Shown piece by piece: positions 45,377 to 55,842 of a stretch of DNA of 64,000 nt. Location of the stretch: assembly GCA_003415625.1 (NCBI GenBank), contig PYIU01000007.1, forward strand, positions 1,736,001 to 1,800,000, given 5' to 3'. Position 1 is the stretch's first letter. Each line of letters opens with the position of its first letter. Made by a program: the position numbers and the translations under genes. Below the pieces are notes generated by a model. The model had not been told where the DNA came from. It was given only the letters and a program-made list of their open reading frames with translations, and searched no databases. This DNA comes from Aquanectria penicillioides (Eukaryota; Ascomycota; Sordariomycetes; Hypocreales; Nectriaceae).

Positions 45377-47385
45377 ATGGCGGCCACCACAGTCAGAAAA
45401 GCTCCCTACAAGGACTTCCTCCAGCCAGCTCTGCATAGGCGGTTCACTTCCACAGCGACGGTGCTGCTGGCTGTGTCCTATGTTGAAGCTGTCTTTCTCG
45501 ACGGCTGGTCCTCATGTGCGTGACACTCCCTTGGCCCTGCGCCGCGACATTGCTAATTCTGGTTGACAGACATCTGGTCCTGGTTCCCCCTTGGCCCCGT
45601 CGGCGTGCGAACGGCTTTCATCTTCACCTGCGGTCTTGCGATTCTCGTCCTCCGAATTGCCAACTACCATGTCGGCCTCAGGACTACCGGCTCTGGCTTC
45701 CAGACGCTCAGCGCTGCTCTGATGAAGCTTCAGACATACGAGACGGCCTTCTGGTATGGCTTCTCGAGCTTGTCCTTCTGTCACGTTTTCCTCTGGTCCG
45801 CTTCCGAGGCCACGAATCTGCGGTGGATCACCTACTTTGGCGGCGATCGCGCAAGACTGAACGAGCGTCCGCTTTTCTTGATGGCCTACCTGACATCATG
45901 CGCCATCTTGCAGACCTTTACACACTATAGGAAGGACGTTGATCGTCTTGTCCTGGGATTGACAAAGGGCAAGGACGACAAAGCCACTGGCTCAGGAGAT
46001 TCTTTGAAGGTGGTCGTCAAAGAGCTACCCGCCATCGCCATCGCCTCTGCCACGGGCGCTGTCACCGCCCTTCCGCTCTCATTTTTCATTTACTACGGCC
46101 TCCTGCGGTCCTTTGCCTGGGGCTGGGCATTGATGTTCCTGCGGCCGTTTTACAACTTGCCCAAGACCAACATGCTCCCTCCCCATTGGCCCATCGACCT
46201 CTACTTGCTGTTCCGCTGCCTGGAATCAGGCGCCCTGGTCCATTTCGTGTGGAACGCTGGCAACTTTGCCTTCTCTACCTTTATGGTCAAGGAGCCTCTC
46301 AAGAATGGAAAACCCCTAACCTCCGAGTCCAAAGACCCCAATGGCAGCATTCTAAACGGCCTCAAGAGCAAGAAGCTTTCTATTAAGGTATACTATCCTT
46401 TCTCCCACCAAACCTACATTTTGTTAATCTATTTCAGTCCTTTGCCATGTGGGAACTGGCCTACGTTGCTCAAGGTTTCGAAACCCGCCGACAAGCCATC
46501 TATGAGGATATCGACCGCAAGGACGGCCCCATGTGGTCACAAGTCTACGCCATCTGTATGGATGTGGTCAAGTCTGTGGAGAAACGAATTGACAATTATG
46601 GAAAGCCAACCGTGCCGCCTCCTGCTGCCCCTGCCGCCGCACCCAAGCAACGAGTGTCTGCGCCTCTTCGGGACGACCCCATTTTCAGCACCAAGCCTGC
46701 CTCGAAGACGATGCGATCTGAGGTTGAGAAGCACCTCAGTCAAGTCGCTCGGTCCCCCGGTTCCTCTCCTGCTTCTAAGTTGAGCCCATTGGCTAAGAAG
46801 ACTTTTAAGGAGGCTAAGGACCGAGTCCTCAGCAAGGAGCAGCAGGAGATGGTCTCGCCAGAGCATTTGAAAAGCCAGTTTGAGCAGTGGACCATTAGGT
46901 TGATGAAAGTCGACTCTGTCGCTGCTCTCTTCCAACAGGACTTCCGCACGCAGTTCACAGCCTCTGTGCTGGGCACCCCTTATGCGGAACCCACTCTCCT
47001 CATCAACGCGATCCACGTTCTCTGCCAGCTATCAATCCACAGCTTGGCTGAGGACCAGTTCGGCAACGTCCACAGAGATGTTCCCAGCATCATCCGAACA
47101 CTGACTTCGGTGATTAGAAAGCTGGAGGCATTCAGAATCTCGTTCCCCATGCACTGGACGGATGTGCAGGGCAAGCGAAACAGCCCCGAGGTGGACGAGG
47201 TGCTGAGCGCCATGAGAACTGGCCTGGACCAGGTGATGGCCAAGTTTGAGCCTTACAGTACTGATCTCAGATTGACTCTGGCGGATGTTAGACTCGCCAA
47301 GGAAGCAGCAGCGACGTCCAAGGGTGAGGATGGCAAGGATGAGAAGAGGAAGCACAAGAAGAGTGAGATGGAGCAGGTGCGGTAA
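45377..47385 (+). CDS. NDC1: Nucleoporin / spindle pole body protein Ndc1
   Basis: A 634-residue integral membrane nucleoporin. Exons are 45377-45515, 45570-46387 and 46438-47385, with GTGCGT and GTATAC donors and in-frame joins. The N-terminal half holds about six hydrophobic segments, among them ATVLLAVSYVEAVFL, AFIFTCGLAILVLRI, FLMAYLTSCAILQTF and AIASATGAVTALPLSFFIYYGLL. The C-terminal half is soluble, with a Pro/Ala-rich linker near residues 375-400. This layout is that of the Ndc1 family, which anchors the nuclear pore complex in the pore membrane and, in yeasts, helps insert the spindle pole body. It ends in a charged tail (KDEKRKHKKSEMEQVR). DLT1 follows on the same strand 831 bp away, too far to suggest a shared transcript. 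Confidence 0.93.
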
Positions 47386-48216
47386 GGGGGAGACGAGAGG
47401 CAGGTGAGCGATGAAAACAAGCATCTGGATGGGGGATGCTTGCGACAATGAAATGTATCATGATACCATATGTAAATCACATCGGATGAAAATCTACACA
47501 AGGGTTGGTGGGTGATGGATGGCGTGGTGATTTTGTAAGAAGAGGAACCGCGCTCGAATAATTATTGCGAAAGAGGAAATATATAAAAGACCAAAGAAAT
47601 ATGGAAAAGTCTTCGTTTCAGGATTGGGGCTGATGAGATTTGCGATGAGATGCATTGAGAGAGATCTGTGGATGAATCATCGCATGGCATGAAACAATGA
47701 TCGGACGAAACTGCAAGATTCATCACATTGATTCAAACAATGGAACAAAACAACAATGGAACGCAAGGTGGCGGGCGGTGCACTGTGCGGACACACTGTG
47801 GCCTAGCATGGCCCACACTATGCGGCCGGGGCACGCGTCCTAGGGTGGTCCGGTCCCTAATTGTCCCTAAATTGATACGACTCAACTCACCTAGGATCTC
47901 CCAAAGCGGCATCTGGGCCCATACACCAACCTCCTTCGTCAACGGCGCGCGCAAAGGACTCGCATGTCCCTCGCTGCAGATGCGCCCAGGTCGCCAGCCT
48001 CCAGCATAATCCTGCTGCTGCAACGCCGTCTCTGTGTCTCTGAACGGCTCTCCTTTTCCCCTCCTTTCTCTCTGCTATTTTTCTGCATCAGCCATGCCTT
48101 CTCCTGCATCGCTACGAACCATTCGCATTTGCATCGAATCTCCTGCTTCTTCGCTTCGAGCCCTGCGCTGAGCTGCATTTTCTCACCCCGGGCCTCGAGC
48201 ACCCTCTTCGCCGACC
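47386..48216. other. Intergenic region NDC1 to DLT1
   Basis: The 3' flank of NDC1 (AT-rich to about 47760) followed by the DLT1 promoter and leader, which is C/T-rich from about 48030. No gene or repeat is seen. Confidence 0.6.
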
Positions 48217-49503
48217 ATGGCGTCCCCCGTGTCTCACCGGCGCCTCGTCTTCTCCATCATCTACCGTTCTCTCTATCTTCTACTGCATGTTATCCTCATC
48301 GGCCTCCTTGTCGCCACTCCCGCCGACGCTATCCAGCGCTCTCTCCACAACCGCCAGATCTACAATGTGTGGATCATCGCTGCCATCTACCTCGCCACCA
48401 TCCTCGGCGTTGCCTTCGTCTACTTCACCCGCCTCTACATCAACAAGACCGAGCTGAACAACATCCCCAAGGGTTGGGTGCCCATCGAAAAAGGAGATGT
48501 GCGCTCCGCCGTCTACAAGACCATATGTGCCCGTCTCGGCCGCAGCGCCGCCATTGCCTACGAGTCTCGCCCCAGACTGGAGTCTGAAGCTAGGCTGGGC
48601 CAGGAAGAGTCATTTCGTTCTCGATCAAAGCAGAGCCTAGGTGCCTCGACGGCGGATGACTTGGTGCTTCAACTGCCACGCAGACCAGCGGTGTGGGGCG
48701 AAATTGAGCACTTTGGCTGGGCGTCTCCAACATCGCAAGATCTGCCCAACTTGCAGTACACCACGGTCCTCTCCGAGCTTCCAAACCTCATCGAAGGCAA
48801 GGCCTTGACCCTGGCGCCGCCCGATCCCACTTCCCAGACCGAGCCGCCTATCCTCGACCCCGATGCCGTGGCTTTGCTGCAGCGAACCGCCAACATGGGC
48901 CTCCGCGACTACATCGTTCATCTCTCAACCCTAGGAGTGCTCGAAATGGATGCCAACGTTACCAAATTTCTTTCGCATTACGAATATGCCCGCTTTTCTA
49001 CCCGACCCATTTCCAATAACCGATTCAAGGAGTTGATGCACCTGTTTGCCGAGATCCTGCGAGCCATGGAACCCCTCAACTCGGATCTCTTGGATGGTGA
49101 CCGGGACAGCGACAACACATCCTCGCCATCAAGCAACGCCGACTATGACGGTCGCCCAGATACCAGCCCCGGAACGCCCCGCAGCGACATGTCCCACTCC
49201 TACGCCGGTAGTATCTCCAGCTCGACCCGACGGGCCCGTCGTCAAGCATCGACGACCACATGGAATGTCTACCGCACTGCACCAAATAGCCTGCGAAGTG
49301 GCAAATCTGGTGCCATATCGCAGAAGCAAAGCATCAACAGTCTTGCCCAGGGCCGACGCCAATACCCCGTCAGCCAACCATCCACATCAAGCATAAGGTT
49401 CAAGAGTTCGGGCAGCTCGGGATCTGTCATCCGCCTGGCTACAGCGCATGACATGTCAGACCTTCCATACATTCTCAGTTTAAGGGATACAGCTGGGAGC
49501 TGA
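48217..49503 (+). CDS. DLT1: Dlt1 family membrane protein (defect at low temperature)
   Basis: A 428-residue intronless protein. Two N-terminal hydrophobic segments (about residues 10-35, LVFSIIYRSLYLLLHVILIGLL in part, and 50-72, VWIIAAIYLATILGVAFVYF) are followed by a conserved cytosolic block (ELNNIPKGWVPIEKGDVR, then AVWGEIEHFGWASP). This matches the fungal Dlt1 family, named for cold-sensitive growth of yeast mutants; the biochemical role is not known. The last about 130 residues are Ser/Thr/Pro/Arg-rich and low-complexity (SSTRRARRQAS, RFKSSGSSGSV) and are probably disordered and phosphorylated. The ATG at 48217 begins just before the first membrane segment. Confidence 0.9.
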   Translation: MASPVSHRRLVFSIIYRSLYLLLHVILIGLLVATPADAIQRSLHNRQIYNVWIIAAIYLATILGVAFVYFTRLYINKTELNNIPKGWVPIEKGDVRSAVYKTICARLGRSAAIAYESRPRLESEARLGQEESFRSRSKQSLGASTADDLVLQLPRRPAVWGEIEHFGWASPTSQDLPNLQYTTVLSELPNLIEGKALTLAPPDPTSQTEPPILDPDAVALLQRTANMGLRDYIVHLSTLGVLEMDANVTKFLSHYEYARFSTRPISNNRFKELMHLFAEILRAMEPLNSDLLDGDRDSDNTSSPSSNADYDGRPDTSPGTPRSDMSHSYAGSISSSTRRARRQASTTTWNVYRTAPNSLRSGKSGAISQKQSINSLAQGRRQYPVSQPSTSSIRFKSSGSSGSVIRLATAHDMSDLPYILSLRDTAGS

Positions 49504-50218
49504 TGTGATACACATAACAGTACATAAAATCCAGCATTTACAAAGTAGCGAAGAAAAAAAACGGGTGCGATGAGAGAGGATTGATGAAAACAGCTGGGAG
49601 CATACAGCACAGCACAGCATACCGCGGTAGCATTGCATTTGCATGGCATCGCATGTCACGACTTATGATCAACACTATATGACGCAGGGTAATCCACTTG
49701 GGTGGATTTATAATGTTAATGGATTACCGGTGTCTCAATGAACATATATATATCCGTATATACACTTTTCTGAATATACATGTCCAGGACCCATATGATT
49801 CGCATCGTTCGATGATGGAGTGACTTGGCTCGGCCATGCGGCCTGTAGGGACCGACCCGCTAAATCCTCGGTTATTAGTCCCCTAACCCACTGTGCGCTA
49901 CGTACCAGATAAGATAAGCTACCTAACCCAGCTTGCATGTGAAATAATTCTGGAAGGTCGAGAGCCTCATGACCGATTCCACATTGCTAGAATTCAACTT
50001 CAACATTGTCTTCCCCCATTGCGCGCCCATACCTTTCCGCCTCCCCACGTTGAATTCCGATTTCGCCCCTCTTCAAAGCAGAATATCATCCACTAGTTTC
50101 CATCCAGCGACAGTCGCAGCGGTCAATTAAATCGAATTAATCCGCCCTCCAACAAACGGAGCAAAAGCGAGAAACAAAGACGAAAAAAAAGAGAGGGAGA
50201 GACAAGCCGCCTGCCACA
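49504..50218. other. Intergenic region with nested inverted repeat
   Basis: The 3' flank of DLT1 and promoter of the next gene. A nested inverted repeat at 49688-49728 is listed separately. An AT-alternating stretch (ATATATATATCC) follows near 49743-49756. The last 80 bases before 50219 are purine-rich. Confidence 0.55.
49688..49728 (+). repeat. Nested inverted repeat (two competing hairpins)
   Basis: GGTAATCCA at 49688-49696 is the exact reverse complement of TGGATTACC at 49720-49728. The same left arm also fits an inner hairpin, AATCCAC (49691-49697) with GTGGATT (49702-49708) across a TTGG loop. The two pairings exclude each other. It lies about 185 bp after the DLT1 stop, so it may be in its 3' untranslated region. 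Confidence 0.8.
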
Positions 50219-50871
50219 ATGCCTCCCGGCCCGACACCCCCCTCCCCCTCGCCGCCAACCGCGCCGCCCTCTCAAATCGCATCTCCATGCTCCTCGCCTC
50301 CCGGTCCTCCGTCCTCAAGACCATGACCCTCACGCGGCCGGACCCAAGCACGCAGCGGCACCGGGCGCCGCGGCCCGACGACGACGACGACGACTTTCTA
50401 CACGGCCCGCGACCGAACGAAGGCGTGGGCTACGAGCCCGAGCCCAAAGAGGCAGCCCGGGGCGCCAACACGCGTGAGGACAGGATGTTGCGCGGAAAGC
50501 TTGGCCGCCGCGGCGAGGCCAAGCACCGCAAGAAGGACGAGAGCGAGAGCGAAGACGAGGTCGGCAGGAGCGCGCTGGGGAAGCGGAAACGGCCGCGGAG
50601 AGAGCCGGTAGTGGAAGATGACAAGGAAAACGGGGAGGAAGCGGACAAGGAGAACCCGGCGCAGAAGGTTGACGAAACTCCAGATGCAGGAGCGAAGCCG
50701 GACGTGGACATGGGCGAAGACAAGGAAGGTCATGATACCCCTACAGCATACAAGACAACAGAGAACGATGGCGTCCAGGGCAGAAAAGAGAGAGATCAGG
50801 GCGCGAAGAAGAAGCGGAAGAAGAACAGGAACAAGAATAAGAAGCAAAATGGCGCAACTGCGCAAGAATAG
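50219..50871 (+). CDS. Lysine-rich hypothetical protein, probable N-terminal frameshift
   Basis: I do not recognise the family. The open frame ending at 50869-50871 encodes a strongly charged protein: an Asp run (DDDDDDF), acidic/basic mixed segments (KRKRPRREP, DKENGEEADKEN) and a Lys-rich end (KKKRKKNRNKNKK), suggesting a nuclear or nucleolar protein. The frame is protein-like upstream of its first own ATG (50287), reading DTPLPLAANRAALSNRIS, but has no ATG there. The well-placed ATG at 50219 (CCACAATGCC) is one frame off, and a single extra base between 50222 and 50232, a C-rich stretch, would join them into about 217 residues. Without that change, translation would start at 50287 (194 residues). 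Confidence 0.6.
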
Positions 50872-51781
50872 CCCAAAGATCTTCTATACCCAAATCTCAA
50901 CTAATGCCAATGCTGTCATGACACAGTTTTATATAGTATTACAAGCATGCCTTCGTCACGACAAAAAGCCCCAAGCGGCAAAACAGGCAAAACAAGTTGG
51001 CCCATCAAAACAATGAGGTCAATTCAGGTCAGGTCTCGACCTTTCATCTCCATCGGGAATCCAAGCGTCAACAAAAAATACACATAGTCATCATGGATCC
51101 AAATGATACACCCAGTTCCAACCCTAACCCCGACCCCAGTCTCCACGACAGTCCTGCCGTCTCTTCCTAGGTTGGACTCCTCATACCTATGGCCAACTCG
51201 GGAAAAACGAAAACCAAAATGAAGTAAGAAAAAAAAAAGAAAAAGGGTTTCCATAGGCGTACAACTGTCCCGCACTCCGCGACAAGTCCCCATGTGGGAC
51301 TGTTCCTCGGGGGGCAAGCAAAAGAAAACACTCGCCCATTAGGCTGCTGGAATATCTTCTGTGCTGAAAAACAAGAGAGCCTCCCTTTGCCGAACTCTAG
51401 CCATCCAATGCCGTACTCCAAAAATCGTTGTGCCCAAGGCACGTGGCAAAGAAACTTTTCCATGCGAATAATGATGTCGCACGTCCCAAGAATACCTCCA
51501 TGCCCCCTCCCCCCAAAAATGTCCATCTGTATAATCAAGTATATGGCAAATCGCATGGCTAAGTTCGAGCCCAGTTCAAGGGCATCTGCCCCCCGCCCCC
51601 CGGTGAGTCGAGGAGTGCTTTATTAGGTATCCCGCCATGTAAGGATAGCTGATGGCTTATATCAATCCATACAGAAACGTCTCGCGCGGTGATCTCAACA
51701 CCTTCTTGACGGAGGTGTTGAGTTGTTAGTGTGGCTGGCCTTGATCTCCGAGGTTATAAGGTTAATCATTAGCCAGTTCCA
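50872..51781. other. Convergent intergenic region
   Basis: The 3' flanks of the hypothetical gene and of the SFL1-type gene. I see only short A and C runs near 51228-51245 and 51586-51602, and no gene. Confidence 0.6.
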
Positions 51782-53803
51782 CTACTGCACTCGTTTGCGT
51801 TTTCTGTCATCTTCACCTCTTGGGTCCTCGTCCTCATCTGATCGCTCCGCGGTGTCACTTGGATTGAGAATATGTGCCATGCTGCCCCTCCTTGTTGGTG
51901 GCGCTGAATGATCTTTGACCGCTAGGTTCTTGTTGTCGCGACCTGTCGAGTTCCAGGACCAGTTGGCAAAGGTATCCGATCCACCGTTACCGCCATTTGC
52001 GAATGGAGGTGGTGGAGGCGTTGTTGGTCGCGAATGAGGATGGGCGTGGGAGGCCGTTTGCAGTGAGTAGGAAGAGAGGGAATCTCGAATGCGCTGGTCC
52101 TCAGGAGCAACGCGGCTAGGGGAAGAAGGCCATGGCGCAGTGGGTGCCGAGGGGGGGTTGGCGGAAAAAGGCGACGGTCCAGGTTGCCATCCATGAGCAC
52201 GAATATCAGCTGCTGTGTGTCGTCGAGCAAGACTTCCGGGGAGAGGCTCTACGTTAGATAAGGGATGGGGCGCCGCAGGTGGAGGAGGTGGAGGAACAGT
52301 GCGCAGGGGAGAAGACTGGGTTGTGCTGCTGCCGCTGATCGATCCATACGGTCGACGGGTGCTTACAGACAAGTTCGATGGCACTGGGGGACGGTAAAAG
52401 TTCTGGCCTCGCGGTTGGGGAACGGCTAGGTTACCCCCTCGGCGTTGATCGTCTTGCGCAAGCTGTCTCGGAGATACTGGGGCATTGTCGACACCAGCAA
52501 AATACTGCTGGCGCCCAGCATAAGGGGGTTCCGGAGGTTCGTCCAGTGTTCGGATCATATCGGCTTGTCTTTGCATTTCGCCTTGCAACGTAGCAACTGT
52601 TCAGCGTAGTTAGCGGGGGTCAATGAAATGTGGTCGATAAAAATGAGACCAACCATCTCGGGAGACGGGGCTGTCAGCAGGGACAAGAGATAGCACGGCC
52701 CTAGACAGCTCCTGGTTGAAGTGAAGTAACCGACCCATGGCTTCCATGGCAGCCTGGTTTTTTATATGCATGTAATGCGCAGCCTCTTCGCTCCTCTGCA
52801 ATCTAGTGCTCAGGTCGTAAAGAGTATGCTCAATGTTGGCTAAGCGTGCATCGGCACTCTCAGGGGGGATAGGGACGGGTTCGGCGGGTGTTCCTGGCTG
52901 CGACGTAGCAGATTTCGTATAGTTGCTCTCACGATGGACGAGAGCGTGGCGACTAGCTCGACGCTTAATCTCCCGTAGACCGACAAGGTCGCCGCGTTTG
53001 AAGTTCCCATTGCCGTGTTTGAACTCCCAGAGAGTGGTGTCAGGGTTTCCAGTATGAAAGACATCCCGCTCTGAGGGCTCGTCAGCACTAATATTCAGTG
53101 TATGGGGGAAAACCTGTAACACCGACCCTTGTGAAAACCATACATGTTCAGCTGTCTCACAAACGATGAGATGTTGGTATGCTTGAAGTATTGCCTGTAG
53201 AAGTCAGTGGCGCAGGTCCCAACGAATCGGCAAATGTAGACGGTCAGACATACGATAGCACCTTGGAGAAATCTGCAGAGGGTGACATGACGAAGCTCTC
53301 GGCACTCGCAGACCATGAAATCAGGTGTTGAATATTGGGGTCCTCCAACATGCTGGTTCGGGGTTAGCCATCATGCTCAGGTACTGACACGGAAGATGAT
53401 GGTCTTACTTGTAAAGCTTATGGATGAAGGCAGTTTGAACGATTTTGGGCTGGTGAACAGCGGCAGCAGCAGGGGGCGGAGCAGGCATGCTGGTCGAGAG
53501 ACTGCCAGAGTTCGAGGTGTTGACATTGTTGTTCGAGTTGTTGCTCAAGGCGTCGCTAGCCGTGGAGGTTTTGGGTCGGTCGTTGGACTTGCCATTGACA
53601 TCGGAATCGGAGTTCTGGTTGGTGGTAGATGAAGGGGTGGGGGAGGTGATCTCCATAGGATCGCCAGTGGATGGAGGAGACATCTTGATAGTTGGTGTTG
53701 GAATCGGGACGACACGAGCACCCATTGACTCGTTAGGTGAGATCGGTGTCGAGGGCAATGGCGGGAGCGTCTCAGTCCTGACGGCCATGTGCGCTGTGGC
53801 CAT
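51782..53803 (-). CDS. SFL1: HSF-type DNA-binding regulator, Sfl1 class
   Basis: A 597-residue nuclear protein in five exons, in coding order 53409-53803, 53254-53352, 53127-53194, 52654-53070 and 51782-52596. All four introns are short (56-59 bp, except one of 57 in exon 4/5) and keep frame. After a Ser/Thr/Asn-rich N-terminus, the heat-shock-factor winged helix spans about residues 119-235, with ISWSASAESFVMS, the recognition helix in HTNISSFVRQLNMYGF, and FKRGDLVGLREIKRR. A coiled coil (LANIEHTLYDLSTRLQRSEEA) follows as a likely trimerisation element. The rest is Pro/Ser-rich, ending in acidic and basic clusters (DEDEDPRGEDDRKRKR). This resembles yeast Sfl1, a repressor of flocculation and filamentation genes, more than Hsf1, but orthology is not proved here. 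About 8 kb upstream is gene-free. Confidence 0.9.
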
Positions 53804-54513
53804 GGTGGTCAGTCGGGGGCAAAGCCAGGACAGGACGGGGTGTCGGCAACGGGAGGAGTAGGCAAGGTGGACGGAGACGGGAGGAAACGGGAGATCTGAC
53901 GGAGGACAAGGACGGAGGAGGATGCAGCGGTGGTGGGGCCAGGGACGCGGGTTTGCGGCGGCTAATGCGCGATGCGACGGCCGGTGGGAATGAAGAGAGT
54001 CGCGACTGAGGATAGAGGGTCGGGGAGGCGATGAGGTCGGACAACAGACAATAGGAGATGGAAGTGCCCGAGTCGGAGGAGGTGCGGAGGCGGAGGCGGA
54101 GGCGGAGGTGGGTGCAGTGGAGGTGACGACAGGTGTATTGCAATGCGGAGGAGGGAACCTACCTCATCTCCAAGTATAAATAGCAAGTCGCAACAGGGAC
54201 AGCTGATAGACAGATAGATGATGGTCGATGCGCGACCGATGCAGAGAGACGCGAAAGGGATCGACGAAGATAAGATGGCGCCGTTGATGGAGGTAGCGGC
54301 GGCGTAGTTTGTATAGGTCAGGACTCGGGGCGATGAGATAGGTGGGCACCCTGGCTCGGGTGGTGCTGCGATCAGCCTCGCATAGGGGCTCAGAGGTCAA
54401 GCTTCTAGAAGGGGGCGGGCGAGTTGGAAACGGTCGCGGGCGTTAGCGGCGTATGATGCGGCTGGGGAATCGACAGTGCGACTACGAGCGAGATGTGATG
54501 AATGGGCGTATGC

Positions 54514-54549
54514 GACAGCGACAGTGACAGTGACAGTGACAACGACAGC
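54514..54549 (+). repeat. Hexanucleotide repeat GACAGY, six units
   Basis: Six tandem units of GACAGC/GACAGT/GACAAC in the region upstream of the SFL1-type gene. It is not in a credible coding frame. Confidence 0.85.
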
Positions 54550-55804
54550 GGAGGATCGTGCGCGATGGCGAAGCTGCAGTTGGCAAAGTGAGGTGAGGCA
54601 AGGCGAAACCCAGGTGAGGCGAGATTCGGAGGTGTTTGATGCTGGTCGAAGTGGAAGAGCGGGAACGGGCGGGGGCTTGAGGGAGCCCGGAAACCGACGG
54701 GAGGAAGAGATGCTGGTGAGTGGGTGCCAATAGGTGGCGCGAGAGAGCAGAGCAAATGGGTCCCGTCAGGGTGTGCGAGTTCGCGTATGAGTGCAAACAA
54801 GACACCAACGATGGAGGCAGAGAGGCAGAGAGACAGAGACAAGAGACAAGAGACAAATGTGAGTTCACCCGACCCGAGGAGAGACAAAGAAACACCTGAG
54901 ACCAAATCTACTTCTGGTACGGTACAGCAGGTAGTGCAGCCAAGAAGCGCGGGTCCAGACCTCGAGGTAATTCGGCCAAGCCAGGTCCCAGTAGATGATT
55001 GAGGAGGTAGGCGTGTGAATATAGGAGAAAGGAGAAAACGAGGATATGGGAGACGAGGATGGGGGGGAAAATGACGGTTGGGAAAGAATAGGGAAGGTAG
55101 GTAAGGTATGGCGAGGCAAGGCAAGGCGGCAAGAGCCAACGGGAATTGGAAGAAATGGAAGGATGGAAGGAAGGGGAAGAAAAGAAGGAAAGGAAGAAAT
55201 GTCGTTGGTCCGCACGAGGAACGGGGGGGGGGGGGGAAGGCGGGCAAAGCTATTCCATTCTCACGGTGCGGTACGGCAACGCGCCCCAGCTACAGCAATT
55301 GCCTACAGCACTGAATCCCTGGCCTAACTTGGGGCGGCGGCAGCGGCACGCGCGAAAGAGGCACAGGCAGGACAAGGAAGCGCTGGAACAGGGACGGGAC
55401 AAGGCCGGGGCCGGGGAGGATATCGAGCACCCACACTGGCCCACGCCAAAGAGAAAAAGCCCAGCCCACTCCTACGCCATCCGCTATTTGGTACACTACC
55501 CTCCACCACAACCCCCCTACAGAACTGGGTGCTAGGTGCCGCTACTGCCCCCCAACCTGCCCAGCCTACAACCTAGTCGGCACTGCAGTCTACTCACCAA
55601 CCGCTCCAAACTAGCCAACGACAGCCGCCTCCAGCACCCGACAAATGGAACCCGCTGCAGCCCCCAACGCCCTTCAAAGCGCATCCGTCTGTAGGTGACC
55701 ACCCTCTGTATGTCCTGTAGGCAGCTGGCGGTAGCGGATGCGGGCGTAGGCGTGAGCGTGGGTGAGGGCGTGGGTGCGGTGGGGATGAGACTGTATCCTG
55801 AGTG

Positions 55805-55806
<2 letters not shown>

Positions 55807-55835
<29 letters not shown>
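55807..55835 (+). repeat. TG dinucleotide microsatellite
   Basis: About 14.5 uninterrupted TG units followed by ATGTGTGC, in gene-free DNA. Confidence 0.9.

Positions 55836-55842
<7 letters not shown>

Noticed and set aside
54405..55247. 280-codon open frame on the minus strand
   Set aside because: Pro/Ser/Leu low-complexity composition with a long SLSLSL stretch that translates a hexamer repeat. It lies in the probable SFL1 upstream region and has no domain-like pattern.
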